Shown here: one piece after another, positions 1 through 13,225 of the stretch | How positions within the stretch are numbered: position 1 is the first letter of the stretch | How the letters are laid out: every line of letters begins with the position of its first letter | Origin: Glandiceps talaboti | Taxonomy: Eukaryota; Hemichordata; Enteropneusta; Spengelidae | Length of the DNA stretch: 64,000 nt | Assembly: GCF_964340395.1 (NCBI RefSeq) | Contig: NC_135562.1 | Location: 4,342,134-4,406,133 of the forward strand | Reading direction: 5' to 3' | Notes under the pieces: generated by a model | Seen by the model: the letters and a program-made list of their open reading frames with translations, nothing else | Told to the model about the DNA's origin: nothing | The model's database searches: none | Position numbers and translations under genes: made by a program

Positions 1-860
1 GCAGCCTAGGAACTTAAATCTTTCGAGATTTTGTTGGATCAATTTGCTCCTAAATTTTAAATTTTGGGTGCAAAATGCTCCTAGAATTTCAAACCTCGGA
101 GCTGAGTAAAATAATATATATCACACTTTAATTCTAATCAACATTCAGTGTGACTTATACCATTGTTTATCTGTTCAATCAAAATAACCATCAATGGTAC
201 TGACTGACACTGACAGTCTTCATATTAATGACATAATGTAAATCAAAATCTTCATTATCATGAAAATATGACCTAGTCCCATAGCAACAGCTACAACTTG
301 CGACACATACTTCCCTGTGTGTATGTGTGTGTGTTTGCAGGTAAGCTGCCCCCGTGTTGTTATCTAGCAACTGTGTATTTCCCGAGGCTTTCAGATTTGG
401 GAAATAGTTGGTACACTACTAACAGCCCCCCATGTAACTTAATAAATGTTTACTTAGTACCCTTGTATATAGCCAGGCAATAAGTGAGTATACCAAATAT
501 AAATAAAATGCTAGGCCAGACAAAAGTAAAGTTGTTCAACGGGAACGAACTACCTATTTTGATAAGTTATTTCATTTTTTCTCCTTGATGGGCCCACATC
601 CTCATGCAGCCAGTATAAAAGTCGTTTAGTAAAATGACTGCAGGACTGCGATGCGAGGTTTGTTTCAAAATTATTTTGAGGAGCATTTCTGATCGATGGT
701 TTTCTAAATAGTAACAATGCATGTACATGAGTTAATGCGTCCAAAAATATGAGGTTTTTGATATTACCCCCACCCCCCATGCCATTTTTCGGGGAACACA
801 TTTGTGGGCGCGTCGTATGTTTTTTTCTACTAGACTTTCAACGTGATCGTGTGTGGCGCA
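1..860. other. Upstream intergenic DNA, no gene seen
   Basis: AT-rich sequence before the TRNAU1AP promoter. The short open frames here show no recognisable domain, no codon pattern and no splice signals that link into a gene. I see nothing further to annotate. Confidence 0.5.
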
Positions 861-865
861 CTTTT

Positions 866-900
866 GGTGACGTCATATAAAAATGGCTGCCTCCATGTAA
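866..900 (+). promoter_or_regulatory. Proximal promoter of TRNAU1AP (CRE, TATA-like, YY1-like motifs)
   Basis: A perfect cAMP-response element, TGACGTCA, lies at 868-875. It runs into a TATA-like CATATAAAA (874-882) and then AAATGGCTGCC, which resembles the YY1 motif found near starts of housekeeping genes. The first coding ATG follows at 985. Motifs and spacing are seen directly; promoter function and the transcription start are inferred. Confidence 0.5.
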
Positions 901-984
901 AGTGAGCACGCGAACAACACGAACACACTACCAAGGGTTTATTTGTTTAAATATCATTTTATTGAGCCAGCATCAATATTCACC

Positions 985-3900
985 ATGGGAAGCTTGTGGA
1001 TGGGAGATGTAAGTAAAAGTGGGGCATCTTTTCTTTCTTTCCAAAATCGTCGGAATGATTTTTTCCACTAGAAGCGACAATGGTATATATTGGTAACAAA
1101 ATATTGTGGCGTACTGAAAATGTAATATGTTCACGCCTGATGATATTATTACGTTGTTTAATTGTTCACAAGTACTACAGCTAGTTAACGGAACCATTTG
1201 GCGTGCAACAATCGTTTTTATGCAACAGGTGTGCAACATCGCAAATGCCCCTGGTTATGATTCACATCATACTATGATATGTTTGTAAATTTGTACCGCG
1301 CGGTACAACATGGACGTGGACCGATGTGTAGTGAGGACGGTGCCGTAAAAGGGGCTGTGGTTTACGATGATGGTACTGTACGTTGTATGTAGTTCGACCA
1401 TAGACTTGTAAATTTTGTGATACGTTTTCTGTCAGTTTTTGTGATTTACTCTATCTATCATTATCTGTCTCAATGTGTGTCTGTTTAGTTGGAGATGTAC
1501 ATGAACGAGGCCTTCATCGCCAATGCCTTCTCAACATTGGGAGAAAATGTTTTACGTGTCAAGATGATCAAAAATAAATTCACAGGGTAAGATGGTTTTT
1601 TGTTGTATGGCTCAAATTAGACATAAAGAAACCAACAGTTGATGAAATACAAGAAGAAAAATTTATTCAATGAAATCCACTCAAATTCTGTACAGTAGAT
1701 AAATTTGTCTGCTTTATAAGCATTGCCTGATAAAACGTTAATCACAAGAGGTTGTTGGGTACTCGGAGTATATTTATATGGTGCACTACAAATTTAATGC
1801 AAATACAGTTTTTGAATGTTTTGGCTTTATTGTAGCTGATAAACGGTTGTTGACGAAAGTTTTGTCAGTTACTGTATTGATTCACACTAAACAATTCTGC
1901 CATAAACTTTGACATAAGTAGTTACTCAGAATTTTCCACTGAAAGTAATTTCATTTACATGCTTATTCATTTTGATGCAGCTAAATAGGTCTGTCTTGAG
2001 TGAACATAATTAAAAGATTGGCTATCATTTGGTCCACCAAATAGTAATGGATAAAGGAACACCTTGTGTAGTTCTTAAGATCTTATACACTAGTTACGAT
2101 TTATACCATCACTCACAGTCTGGTCAAAGTCATTACATTAGAAGTCCTGAGACAGCCATCCAAACAGTCACTAACATCATGTCTTTGTTAATCAATAACA
2201 CAATTCTAACCAATAACACAGTCCCTCATAAAGTTAGTGTTTATATTGGGGCAGTTATGTAATGTCCAAATATGGTATATTTGTCAGCTCAGGATTCTAC
2301 TTATACACTGTAAGTCACTATAGCAGCTGGGGTTCACTGATTGGATGGACAACTCTCTGTGCTGATTGAGGGACTTTGACCAGACAGTGGTTAGACCATG
2401 CCAGAGTTGGCATCCAGACGAAGGAACACCAAACATTTGGCAGGTCACAAGAATTGATTTATATCATAGACTCATCAGAGTGTCAAATTGTGCAGCATTA
2501 TTATACAAGCAATAATGACAACTATTACATTTAACATTTCAAAATGTTCTTTTTCCTAGACAAGCACAAGGCTATTGTTTTGTTGATTTTGAAAATCAAG
2601 AAGCAGCAGAGAGAGTTTTGAGGAAATTTAATGGTAAACCAGTCCCAATGACGAACCCTGTAAGTTATAGTCCAGCGGCAATGTAGACTAGTGCTATCCA
2701 TGGAATTGAATATCTTGGTGGTTATGGGATGATTTGATACAACATCTAGATCTAGACCGTAGCAATGTAGACTAGTGCGGCTCTATCTGTAGAATAGAAT
2801 CTCTTGGTGGTTATGAGATGATTTGATACCATGGCTAGATCTAGACCAGTGGCAATATAGACTAGTGCAATCCACAGAATTGAATCTCTTGGTGGTTATG
2901 AGATGAGTTGATACCATGGCTAGATATACATTTATGATGTTTATTATGTAGTATGTGCCTCTGAAGTAAAATCTTAGACTTTTGCTTTGTACGGTGTGCT
3001 ACTTTATTCAAGAAAACTTGAACCCATTCCCTGTTAGAAGTGTGAGAAGTATAATCAAGGGTCAGGGGTCATTGTGCATATTTTTTTGAACAGAGGTCAA
3101 TATCATAAAAGCTGAAAAAATAAAATATTGTCCATTTCCTTGGAAATAAGGTAGTTAACTCCAAAATTATCCATGTCCTAAGCCATAACTCAGACATGCT
3201 TGAACAGATCTCAATCAAAGTTGGTATTAGGACAGTGTTGTATGACATACATGTGCATATTCATTGTTGTTGTGACATGATCCAATATGGCCGCCTAGCA
3301 GCCATTTTGTTTGCAAATTTTCCATGTCCAAAGCCATAACTCAGACATGCTTGAACAGATCTCATTCAAAGTTAGTATTAGGACAGTGTTCTATGACATA
3401 CATGTGCATATCCATTTTTGTCTTGATATAATCTGAAATGGCGATTTTGTTGATGCAGTCATCATGTCCAAAGCCATAACTCAGACATGCTTGAACAGGT
3501 GCCCCCCCCCCCCCCCCTGTACCTGACCCATCCTATATTGTTGAATGGTTTATTCCATCATGTCATCTTGAAGAGTAGGCATGTCCCATGTCCAACGAGG
3601 AGACACAACATGTTATATTATAGGGTTCAGTGTCCTTGATCAGACAGATTTGTAGTCTGTAAGGTACCCCGTGATGGGGCGCCCTCACACATCGGTCAAT
3701 ATCCTGTGAGGGCAGAGTGACATGGTATGTCTTACAGGCTAACAGATTTGCAATACATGTACAAAAACTGTGTTGTTTTCTGAAAATATTCAATATTTGA
3801 GAGAAAATTACACTTGCATCTTATTATTTTACAGATGAAAAGATTTAAGTTGAACCGTGCTGCCTATGGACAAACCTATCAATCGTAAGTATTAAAACAT

Positions 3901-6900
3901 TTTACACAATCTTTGTGAGTTTAGTGGAGTCAGGATGATTGAATGGTTAGAATGGCTGTCTTGGAATCTGTAGGCTGCAGGTTGTGGAGTCATGATGGTC
4001 AAATGCATTATAGTGGTTGGCTGCAGCTTCAAGTCCTGTCACTGTCGTTCGTTTGTTTCTGAATGGATAAAGTCCGTGTTAAAGTTGCATACATGTATAG
4101 TAATTATAAAGCTGAAATGTGTCTTTTTGTCTTAACTACAGAACGGAATATTCATTGTTTGTTGGTGATCTAACTCCAGAGGTGGAAGACATCTCATTAC
4201 ATGATTTCTTTGCAAAACGTTACAACACATGTAAAGCAGGAAAAGGTATGTATACAGAACACAGTAGTCTGTAAGGTACGCTGTGATGGGGCGCCCTCAC
4301 ACATCCATCAGGTGAGAGGAGGCAGACCAGCACAATGTATCTTACCATCTAAGAACTCAGGAAATTCATGAAAACCACATGTTATAAATGTAAACATTTT
4401 ATGTATACAGGAAATATCTGCTTTAATATGTCATGGTATCGGTGTTAAATACATGAAATCTATAGTATAAACAAATCACGGTATGAATGCAGAGTGCAGA
4501 AAATACTTGCCATAATATGCACTACATAGTACATAGTACAAAGAAAATGGGTTTTTTCTTTGTTTAGTTGATGTAATTACAAGTGACGTACATGTAAGGA
4601 ACCATGTCACTATACTCTTAAACAAGTTGTGACGAAACCCTTATGTCACAAGTATTGCCAACAGAGTGAAGAAAAATGAGAATAGATAATCTCTTGCCAA
4701 CAGAGTGAAGAAATATGAGAATAGATATCTCTGATTTAAGAAAACTTAGGGAAAATAACTGAGATTTAGTATCTTTTACCTCATATTGTGATGGCATAGA
4801 ACAGACGGATAAGAAATACCATTTCTGTTAAAGTGCACACAGCATGACTTCCATGTGTTTATGTCTTATTCCCCAGTATACTTTATCATTTACTCAAGGA
4901 AAATACGAGTGACCTAAGGGGCCTTGAGTGCAAGATGAGTAGTGATAAATCCCTGATGTCACAAGTGTACATTATTATACATGTGTAATGCTAATGCTTA
5001 CAACTTGGCACTTAAATAAAACCATATTCCAGCATAATGTTAATGTCAATGCATGTCTTCTGTAACATTACATTTGTCTTCTGGCATTGTTAGAACAGTT
5101 GATTGCATAGTAGGGATTCCTGAACATTTTTTGGTACATACCATAAATTACATCATGTGATCGTTTATGAGTTATATCTTAATACCAGGTTTGAGTTCAG
5201 TTAATTACAAGCAGTGGTTAAGTGTGCTTCAGTAAGTACAATAATGTGAGTACCTTTTAAATATACAGTGAAAACTACACCTATAAACATATATAAACTC
5301 AGCTTGTGTCCCTTTAATGCGTTATGTTCTTTCTTGTAGTGGTGAAAGATTCAGCAGGTAACTCTAAATGTTATGGGTTCATACGATTCACCAGTGAAGA
5401 TGACCAACAAAGAGCCCTGATGGAAATGAATAATGTCATTGGATTAGGAGGGAAGCCAATCCGTGTAGCAAGGGCCATACCAAAGAGGTAAGTATTGCCA
5501 AAACATTAATAATGTCATCAGATTAGGAGGGAAGCCAATCCGTGTAGCAAGGGCGATACCAAAGAGGTAAGTATTGCCAAAACATTAATAATGTCATCAG
5601 ATTAGGAAGAAAGCCAATCCGTGTAGCAAGGGCCATACCAAAGAGGTAAGTAATTAATTATTAAAAGTTTTTCATGGCATATCTTAGCCTATATTATAGT
5701 GATTGTGTTAGATTACTCAGATTTGACCTAGTTGGCTGTACAAATGACCCTTAATTAAACATCTACATGGGATATGCTAATTTAATGATAATTTTTCCTC
5801 AGCTAAAAAAGCCTGACTAAAAATTTAAGGTTTTAATTACAGAGTTCACAGGTCAAGTGTAGAGAACGATTTCCAGGTCAACCATGCAGCTGGCTATTCA
5901 GGCTCGATGTGTCTTGTGAGTTGACAAAAAACATGTAATTATAGTATTAACAATATTTTTATTTTGAAGACCTCAACATTCAGACCAGCAGCAGTCATCA
6001 CAGCCATATGACCCATACTACCAACAGTACCAACAGTATCAGAACTATTATGCTGGATGGGGTGGTTACCCACAGCAACCAGTACCAGCTGGTACATCAC
6101 AACATGGACCACCACCACCGCCACCACCACCACCAGATTACTACAACTATGGACCAAGTGGACAGTATGATAACACACAATTTAATTATCAACACAACAG
6201 ACCAGGAGCAGTAAGTAAAACGTTTTCTCTCACACATTATATCATGCATGAGCCATTTAGATAAAAAAAAATATGGAATATATACTCTGGTCATTCTCCG
6301 TCATGACAATCCATGTCTCTGACACGACAACGTGTGTCTACTGTGACCTAGGGGCCCTTGTCACTACTCGTCTAGCAACTCGTAGTGACAAGAGCCCCTT
6401 AGGTCACTCGTAATTTCCTTGGCTGAACGAAGAAAAATATTGGGGGATAACATCTAATTATTCAATCAAATATTTTGAATGAAATCTCAGATTCAGATTC
6501 AGATTCAAATTCAAATTCGGATTCAGATACTGTATTACCATCGTCGCAAACCATGACCATTTTATGGTACCGTTCTTAACGAGCCAGTCCCTAGAAGAAA
6601 TAATAGCTCTGGTTTGCAGGAATGCTGTATTGCCATCAGTGTGCCCTCTAATGATAGCCAAATTTTGTTGTTGTAAGTCAAAATGAGAAAAGCTGGTATT
6701 TCTTGAGTCACCGCATAGTAAGAGATATGGGAATACCAAATTTTGGTGCATCACTAGAAATTGTGTGTGTCAGTGGTGTGTCAAATTGGCTTAGAGGGCA
6801 CACTGATTGCGATATGCCACATTTTAGTGGGTTGACTCCAGCAGATGGACAAGCTAACAAAATAAGACTATGATTGCTGTATGTTGATATAAGCTATCAC

Positions 6901-7319
6901 AATACATCTACAACAAATGAATATGAAAACAGCTATTAAATGTCTATAAAATGAACAGAATGTCCTACATTCTTTGATTTCAGTAGAATTCTGTCTTTAT
7001 TGAAATGATTCCCAGCTAGTGTAAACTCAACATCCAAAGTTAAGAATTGTCCTTTAAATCTATATTTCACTCTCCATGTTAATAAAGTCTCACCTGTGTC
7101 TTTGTGTTTCTGTAGGGTTATGATGACAGTCACGATGCCACAGAAGGTATGTTAGTGTCTTTAGTTGCAAAAAATCTTAACAAAATTAGCAAAATAAGCA
7201 CTGGGAAATGTTTGTAATATATCAATATATGGCAAAATATTCTAAATATTTTTGAAATTTATCAAGAATTTTTACTGTGTGTGTGTGTGTGTGACATATA
7301 TACATACATACCTACATGC

Positions 7320-7366
<47 letters not shown>

Positions 7367-7391
7367 TACATACATACATACATACACACAT

Positions 7392-7430
<39 letters not shown>

Positions 7431-7725
7431 CTCACATACACATACATACATACATATACACTGACTATGTAGGTAAATATGGATGTACGTGCATATCTAT
7501 GGTTTCAGTTGATGTTTACATAACTATGAGGAATGTAATGGAACACATATTTATATACCTATTGCTTTGGTTCCTGATTCCACAGATCCCAATCCACCAC
7601 TTGACATAGATCAAATGAATTCAGAGTTTATGACAAGAAGTGAAGAATTGTATGAAGCCTTGGAAAACTCCAGATGGAATCCATTAGATAGCGTAACATC
7701 AGAAATACCAGGAATAAAGACGTGA
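985..7725 (+). CDS. TRNAU1AP: tRNA selenocysteine 1-associated protein 1 (SECp43), nine coding exons
   Basis: RNA-binding protein that in vertebrates associates with the selenocysteine tRNA-EFsec complex and supports selenoprotein synthesis. Coding exons are 985-1008, 1489-1586, 2560-2659, 3835-3884, 4142-4245, 5340-5487, 5970-6210, 7116-7146 and 7586-7725. All introns are GT-AG and the phases join into 311 residues (human about 287). RRM1 has RNP2 LWMGDL (4-9) and RNP1 GYCFVDF (45-51). RRM2 has SLFVGDL (95-101) and CYGFIRF (136-142). Residues 175-255 are rich in Tyr, Gln and Pro with nine consecutive prolines. The end, [13 protein letters not shown] followed by W-x-P-L-D-x-V-x-S-E-I-P, is the family's diagnostic C-terminus. 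The start is chosen because MGSLWMGD matches the family N-terminus and ACCATGG is a good Kozak context. The exon-6 donor region is triplicated (see findings). Confidence 0.95.
2680..2935 (+). repeat. Three imperfect tandem copies of an ~80-90 bp unit in a TRNAU1AP intron
   Basis: Each unit contains GTAGACTAGTGC, then TCTTGGTGGTTATGRGATGA, then TTGATACMA and CTAGATCTAGACC. It lies just inside the intron after exon 3. No coding potential is seen. Confidence 0.7.
3171..3502 (+). repeat. About 2.3 tandem copies of a ~150 bp unit in a TRNAU1AP intron
   Basis: Copies begin near 3171, 3322 and 3463 with CCATGTCC[TA]AAGCCATAACT and continue through CAGACATGCTTGAACAG. The third copy is truncated and ends in a poly-C run at 3502-3518. 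Copy divergence is modest, so the duplication is not ancient. Confidence 0.75.
3651..3740 (+). mobile_element. Short fold-back (MITE-like) element, copy 1
   Basis: The ends TAGTCTGTAAGGTAC and GTATGTCTTACAGGCTA are imperfect inverted repeats of each other. The interior GTGATGGGGCGCCCTCACA plus a later TGTGAGGGC also folds back. Related copies occur at 4266-4350 and 40206-40345, with a partial core near 26366-26385. Too short to encode a protein, so non-autonomous if mobile. Confidence 0.55.
3925..4095 (+). mobile_element. Degenerate tRNA-derived SINE-like element
   Basis: It contains a box-A-like GATTGAATGGTTAGAATGG, a box-B-like GCTTCAAGTCC (near 4026-4036), and the downstream string TTTCTGAATGG. 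The same order occurs in the copies at 32297-32560 and 34860-35125. Pol III-type boxes are seen; mobility is inferred. Confidence 0.4.
4266..4350 (+). mobile_element. Short fold-back (MITE-like) element, copy 2
   Basis: It starts TAGTCTGTAAGGTACG, shares the core GTGATGGGGCGCCCTCACA with copy 1, and ends with TGTATCTTACCATCTA as the imperfect inverted terminus. It lies in the intron after exon 5 of TRNAU1AP. Confidence 0.5.
5440..5650 (+). repeat. Three tandem copies (79-bp period) of the 3' end of TRNAU1AP exon 6 with its splice donor
   Basis: The exon end and its donor (AAAGAG|GTAAGT) are repeated with donors at 5488, 5567 and 5646, exactly 79 bp apart. Only the first donor keeps the downstream reading frame; reading on from it gives a TAA immediately after the Arg codon. 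The copies differ at only a few positions. Confidence 0.85.
6330..6450. repeat. Inverted-repeat element in a TRNAU1AP intron, member of a three-copy family
   Basis: GACCTAGGGGCCCTTGTCACTA is followed after a short loop by its near-reverse complement ending in TTAGGTCAC, giving a hairpin of about 28 bp per arm. Related sequence with GGAAAATACGAGTGAC lies at 4890-4960 and 51078-51200, the latter again with TCACTACGAG and GTAGTGACAA arms. Confidence 0.6.
7275..7455. repeat. (GT)n then compound (CA)n/(CATA)n microsatellite
   Basis: Pure dinucleotide and tetranucleotide repeats between TRNAU1AP exons 8 and 9. The His/Thr-rich and Cys/Val-rich open frames across it are repeat translations, not genes. 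Confidence 0.95.
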
Positions 7726-9082
7726 CATGTCCAGAACTTTAACACAGCATTTCAGTAACTCACATATTTTGTATTAGCTAACAGACACATGTGAAGTTCA
7801 AGTTGAGTCAATCAGTATGCATATAAACGTATACAAAAGATAAACAATTAAACTTTTTGGTTTAACGTCTGTCAGCATTGCTAAGTGTTCCATAGCGAGA
7901 GATTGGATAAAGACAAAAGCATAATCACTATTTGTGTTAGAGGGCGCTGTTTATACAAAAGTATTTCTAAGAATAAGATTTAGCTCACTTGAGATCAGTT
8001 TTGATATTCAACATCATCTACAGCTGACATAGTATAAAGTCTATCAAAGTTTATTTGACAAATTCATGTTGAGATATGATAGTGACATACTTATTTTTTG
8101 TTGAATGCACTATTGTATTTATTTATGATCATGACTGTGTGCCAGTAATCTCAAACTATGATAACAGTATTATGGGATAGTTGTATTTCAAACATAGTTA
8201 TGATTCACTTTGTTTTTTGTATCTGTGAGATAATATCAATTTTATCACATAGATAGAATTAGTTCTTCACAAAGTGCATTTTTATCAGTTTCACTGATAC
8301 AAAACAAAAAATGAAATGTATTTGATTAGATCATTGATTGTCAGGGATGTACTGACAAACTTGGTGTAAAAGACATTAGATTTAAGTAAATTTTAATGAA
8401 ATGTTAAAGTTACGTTGTCCATCTTTCGACATGATTTTTATTGAATTAAATACTTCCGTAAACTTATCTCAGGTTGTTTTGATGTTGGTTTTTACTTTGA
8501 GATTGGAATTACAGCATAGACATGTTCGGAGTCTGTTATTACTATTCTTCATAGTGTGTCTCAAACTGTGTCGTAAAGAGGCCCGTGGTTTACAATGATG
8601 CATCATAGCACACTGTACCAGCTATTATTAGATATGTACCAGTGATTACTTGCACTGGTACATGTGTACCACTGGTGGTGGTATTTACACTGCAGTGCAA
8701 TACTGAAAACTTTATTGTCCACCTACATGCAAATGATATGCAAATGAGGGTGCCATGTTTTATTACTTGAAAGCATGTGAATTCATAGTGTCATTTTAAA
8801 AGAAATTTGCTGTTTCTGATAAACATATTTAATAATAACAGAAGCCCATGACGTGCAAGTTCCAGTATGGATACACAGGGATATTTGCACTCATGCTTGT
8901 GGTGTTTTCTGCTGCATGTACAGACACAATACCACATCTAGGCAAAGTGTGCCAGGGCGTGAGGTGGAAAAATTATTGTATGAGTTCGACGTATGTGATC
9001 TCCATTGAATAACATAGGAAGAGATATTAAATAATATGGCAAAAGCCACTCCTAAGAATGGGTTGCAGTTTTTGTAAATAAA
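7726..9082 (+). other. 3' untranslated region of TRNAU1AP with poly(A) signal
   Basis: AT-rich sequence after the TGA at 7723-7725. A canonical AATAAA lies at 9077-9082, downstream of which no part of the gene is needed. Several ATTTA-type motifs occur. Earlier AATAAA-like hexamers could also be used, so the true UTR end is uncertain. Confidence 0.45.
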
Positions 9083-12000
9083 GCAAAACTAAGGTGCATA
9101 CTATGGTCTGTTGACTCCCATTAGACAATGCACATCCATGGCAATGACTTCCCATTCCACTGAACAGTGAATGAAGAACTAGTTTCAATTTGTCATTACT
9201 CAGCAATCACATAATGTATCTATAAATGTTAATCATGAAATGACACTCCAGAACCCCCCCCCCCCCAGTAGTTCCCCACTTTAAGTTAGAAAACTTGACA
9301 TGTTTATACCATGTGTACTTGAGTTACAGTGTGTGATGGATGGTAGTGACCTTGCATATGGCATACATTGAATCAAAGGTCAGTTGTACGTACACAGTGT
9401 GAATGGCTCACTTTGACACCGTAGACATCCCTGGTAGAAATCGTCAAGTCATAAACATGTGTCTTGTGTTTAGGTTCCACCCGTCAAAAACAGTAATGTA
9501 TATACTTGTAGACAGACTTTGTGCCCAGCTTTGATTCAGTCTCGATCGATTATATTTCCCCAGTACTGTATGGACTTCAGAAAGTTTAAAACGCTAATAA
9601 AGTTAGATAACAAGAAGAGGGCGCACTAACACACATCTTCGATTGCTGAAGGGAGTCATTATGAATTTAGTTATTTATATAAAAAAATGAAATACGTGTA
9701 ATGTTTGAAACATTGACCATTGGAACAAAGAGGCTCATTGTAATATGTTTACATACTCATTTGAATCATGCTGAAATAGGCCATAGGCTTGGGCCCCTAA
9801 CTATTCTGGGTCTGTTTTTCGATTATGTATATCATGTTACTATATGGGTAGATGCTTTGAATTTGAGCCGAACACTCCCGTCTGAAAATATATTTTATTC
9901 CCTCTTCATCACCACGCGCACAGCTCCAAAACTCTTCCGTTTTGTCATTTCGAAGAGCATTTCACATAATCGTTCGATCATTTTTAACCATCATGACCTA
10001 AACACGACGTCGACGTGGGCGGGGTACGAAACTTTCACAGTCACGGTAATGTAGACTGTATTAGTAATCAGGAAATAGACCATAATGTCTTTGTTTTCAA
10101 TATGCTACCCACATGGATTATGAGCTCGTTACATGGAGCACACTTCTAACCGCCGCCCACTCGACTTTCTTCGACGACGCCTATGTTATAGTAATTGCTT
10201 TCGTTGTTTTTGTTCGTCTCTCTACACTAAACCCACCTACGTTCTGCCCTTTATGACCTGCGGACATGTTTGTCAAGTGAGAAACAAACTTTCAATAGAG
10301 AACCCACCATATTCACATGATATTGAATGGTGGCTTCCCCACTGCGTTAAGGGAAATGTGGTAACAGATACATTGTTTTGTACTACATTGATTGGTGCAT
10401 GTTTGGTGAAGTGTCATTTTGTTTTTAACCACCACTAATTTAGACTTACCACTTACATACTATAAAGCTTACTGTGAGTTGTGAGAGTACAGTATTACCA
10501 CAATATACACGTATTATAAACACAAACCCAATTTCAATTTGTAATTTAGCTAATGAGGTCAAAACTATTCTTTTTGTGGTCTGGGGTTACATTGTACATG
10601 TACTATATTTCCCCGTTTCTCATTACCCGACCGATCCAAAATTCAGCTCCGACATTAAACTAAATAGAAACAAATTATTTTCGCCCGCATTTAATATTAA
10701 CAGCGTTCTCTCTCTGGTGAGAATAAACAAGTGTACTAGACTGTCGACGTCATGTATAGTCATGGCAGTGATGACACTTGTTCAGGAACAGAGCATTTCT
10801 TTCACGATGGAAGTTATTCAAGTTGTGACTTAGAACATGCCTATTGTATAGAGATGCTGGGAAAGGGCTTGTTACCAGGAATCAAATAAAAAGAAGATAG
10901 AGAGGAGGAAAAGGAGATGCAGAGAAACATGAAGATTATTGTTTTACTATTTTTGCTTCTTCCTTTTTAAAAATCGACCGACCGACCCACAGTTGCTATA
11001 AAAAATAATGAGAAACATATACAAAAAAGGTCACCTTAATGGCCAGGGTTTAAACATTCTGGTTCTCACTTTAGTGTATTGCTATTAGTGAAACCATTAA
11101 GATTGCAAAGGATCGTTTTCTATAACTTTGTCAGACAACCGCATTTTAAACCCAAATTTGAACTGGGCCTTTAAACCGGCATCACATAAAAGTCAATTTT
11201 CACTTTAATATTGTTCTTTACAGCACAGACAAGAAAAATAACTGTTTTGCTTTGTTACTCTGTTTACAAGACATTAGTTTATCATGTGTGGTGAATAAGC
11301 AAAGAGAACTGCAATGTATACTGTTTTCTTATAAAAATCAATACTACCAGTGGAATTTGCCTTATCAGGAGATTTCATGTCTCGCGGCAGATCTCACTAC
11401 ATACTTCTTTTAACTTTAGGTAGCAACCGTTACTATGTACCAGTGATCACCTTGTCATGGTTGTGTACATAACATGTATAAAAGCCGATATATTGGATTG
11501 AACAGACGTCCGCTGCTTATAACCTCGAAAAGTTCACGAGTTAGTGTCAGCCAGTGTCACGTGACTCGCATTCTCGTAAGCTAGTGAGCATATTTCGATG
11601 TCATTTACTGATATACCAACTCTTGCTATCCATACTCCATACTGTTTAGATTTCACTGTGATTTCGTACAACTTTCATTTTATTTTATTTTTCTTTCTAC
11701 AGTGGGCTGAAAAATACTGTCCGTGTACAACCGAAACGTTGGTTGCTTACAATAAATGCTGATTTTTTAGTAGATCCTGGACTTGTTTAATTGAATTAAA
11801 TCATATTTTTTCTGCTGATGCTACGAAAAATGACACTCCCCACTTCCCCAGCCCAAATGACTACGATATAATAAGATGCTATAAGGGGGACTGAGATTTT
11901 AGGGCGACACGTGACTTACATACTTAACGACAACATACTAGTATCCGTCACCTAAAATATATATTTGGACGGGACAGTCATCGAAAGCTATCTAAAACAA

Positions 12001-12424
12001 ATGGTAAACATACTAGTACTTTATCAGTTTTGACACATTCGGTGTCAGCTGGGTTGACGGATAAGCACTTGGTTAATAGGACCACAAACAACTTGTCTGT
12101 GATACGACACGGAGGTGTGTTGGTGGGAGTGCACTAAGAGACGGTCGCACAATGTCGTCGTACAAGCACATCGTTCATTTAGGTCAAAATCCCCTCCCTC
12201 GAAACGAACCTTCACAATTGCGACATCACATGTTTCATATAATGTAAACTATTATGAAAACTGTAGCGGTCGCACCACTATGATCGATGTAATAATGTAA
12301 AAACAAATTCTAAAACAAATACTATCAGAAACCATTACCATTAGTCGTAAACTTGATTTTTATCAACTTATCAACATCTTAGTAGTAAGTACAAAAGCTA
12401 TTATCGTTGAAGAAGTGAACATGT

Positions 12425-12545
12425 TCCTATAAAATTTGGTTAGAAGTGCGAAAATGAAGTTCAGCAATCGCATTGACGCCAGACCCCCTTCCCCTAAACG
12501 AACGAAGTTCGCTTGTTGAGCTTGTGTAATATTGTGCGATCGTCC
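12425..12545 (+). repeat. Dispersed repeat, inverted partner at 30240-30340
   Basis: Shared strings in opposite orientation include GAAGTTCAGCAATCGCATTGA, truncated here to AGTTCAGCAATCGCATTGA, and the AACGAAC/GCTTGTTGAGCTTGTGTAA block ending in TTGTGCGATCGTC. The two copies sit on opposite strands about 18 kb apart. Confidence 0.6.
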
Positions 12546-13040
12546 CTAATGGTTTCAAGTACATTTTCCCAAGGTTCCAAGGTCCAAAGCACTCTTCCAC
12601 TAAAACTGTGAAAATAATTTTTCTTTTTTTTCAAGTTTTTCTCCCCTTTTTGTACACATCTCATATTAACCTTTAAGCTTAGTCTGAAATAACAAGGCTA
12701 ATAACTTTCAGCGATATTTTGTCAATGCGTTGGTTAAAATTTAACATACCATTTAACATTTCAGTAGACGGGTTTATTTAGGTTCACCGAGACAACCAAA
12801 CAATACGTGTTTGATGGTCTGAGATTTAGGGGATTCTAAAAAACTCAACACAAAACAAAACATATCGTCTTGGTTTAGCTTTCACTCCCTTTCCAGACAT
12901 AAAGGTTTGTTTCTGATCCACCCACCTTCAACTACCCACTGTGATGGTACGCCCACCTTCACCTACCAATTCTCTACGTCACGAAAGCATGCATTTTTTT
13001 GCAACGGTTACTTTTATGTAAGAAGTAACATATACGCCAG

Positions 13041-13225
<185 letters not shown>

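Noticed and set aside
5837-5876. Possible 34-bp exon ending at CCAG|GTCAAC in TRNAU1AP
   Set aside because: It would put exon 7 out of frame; only the shorter 9-bp version keeps phase, and that is reported as speculative.
9701-10833. Three consecutive plus-strand frames of 101-119 codons
   Set aside because: No domain, signal peptide or conserved pattern, and no splice sites joining them; length is compatible with chance in AT-rich DNA.
11700-11780. Sequence with CGAAACGTTGG and AATAAATGCTGA resembling a retroelement 3' end
   Set aside because: No coding remnant, ribozyme fold or second copy in the window supports an assignment.
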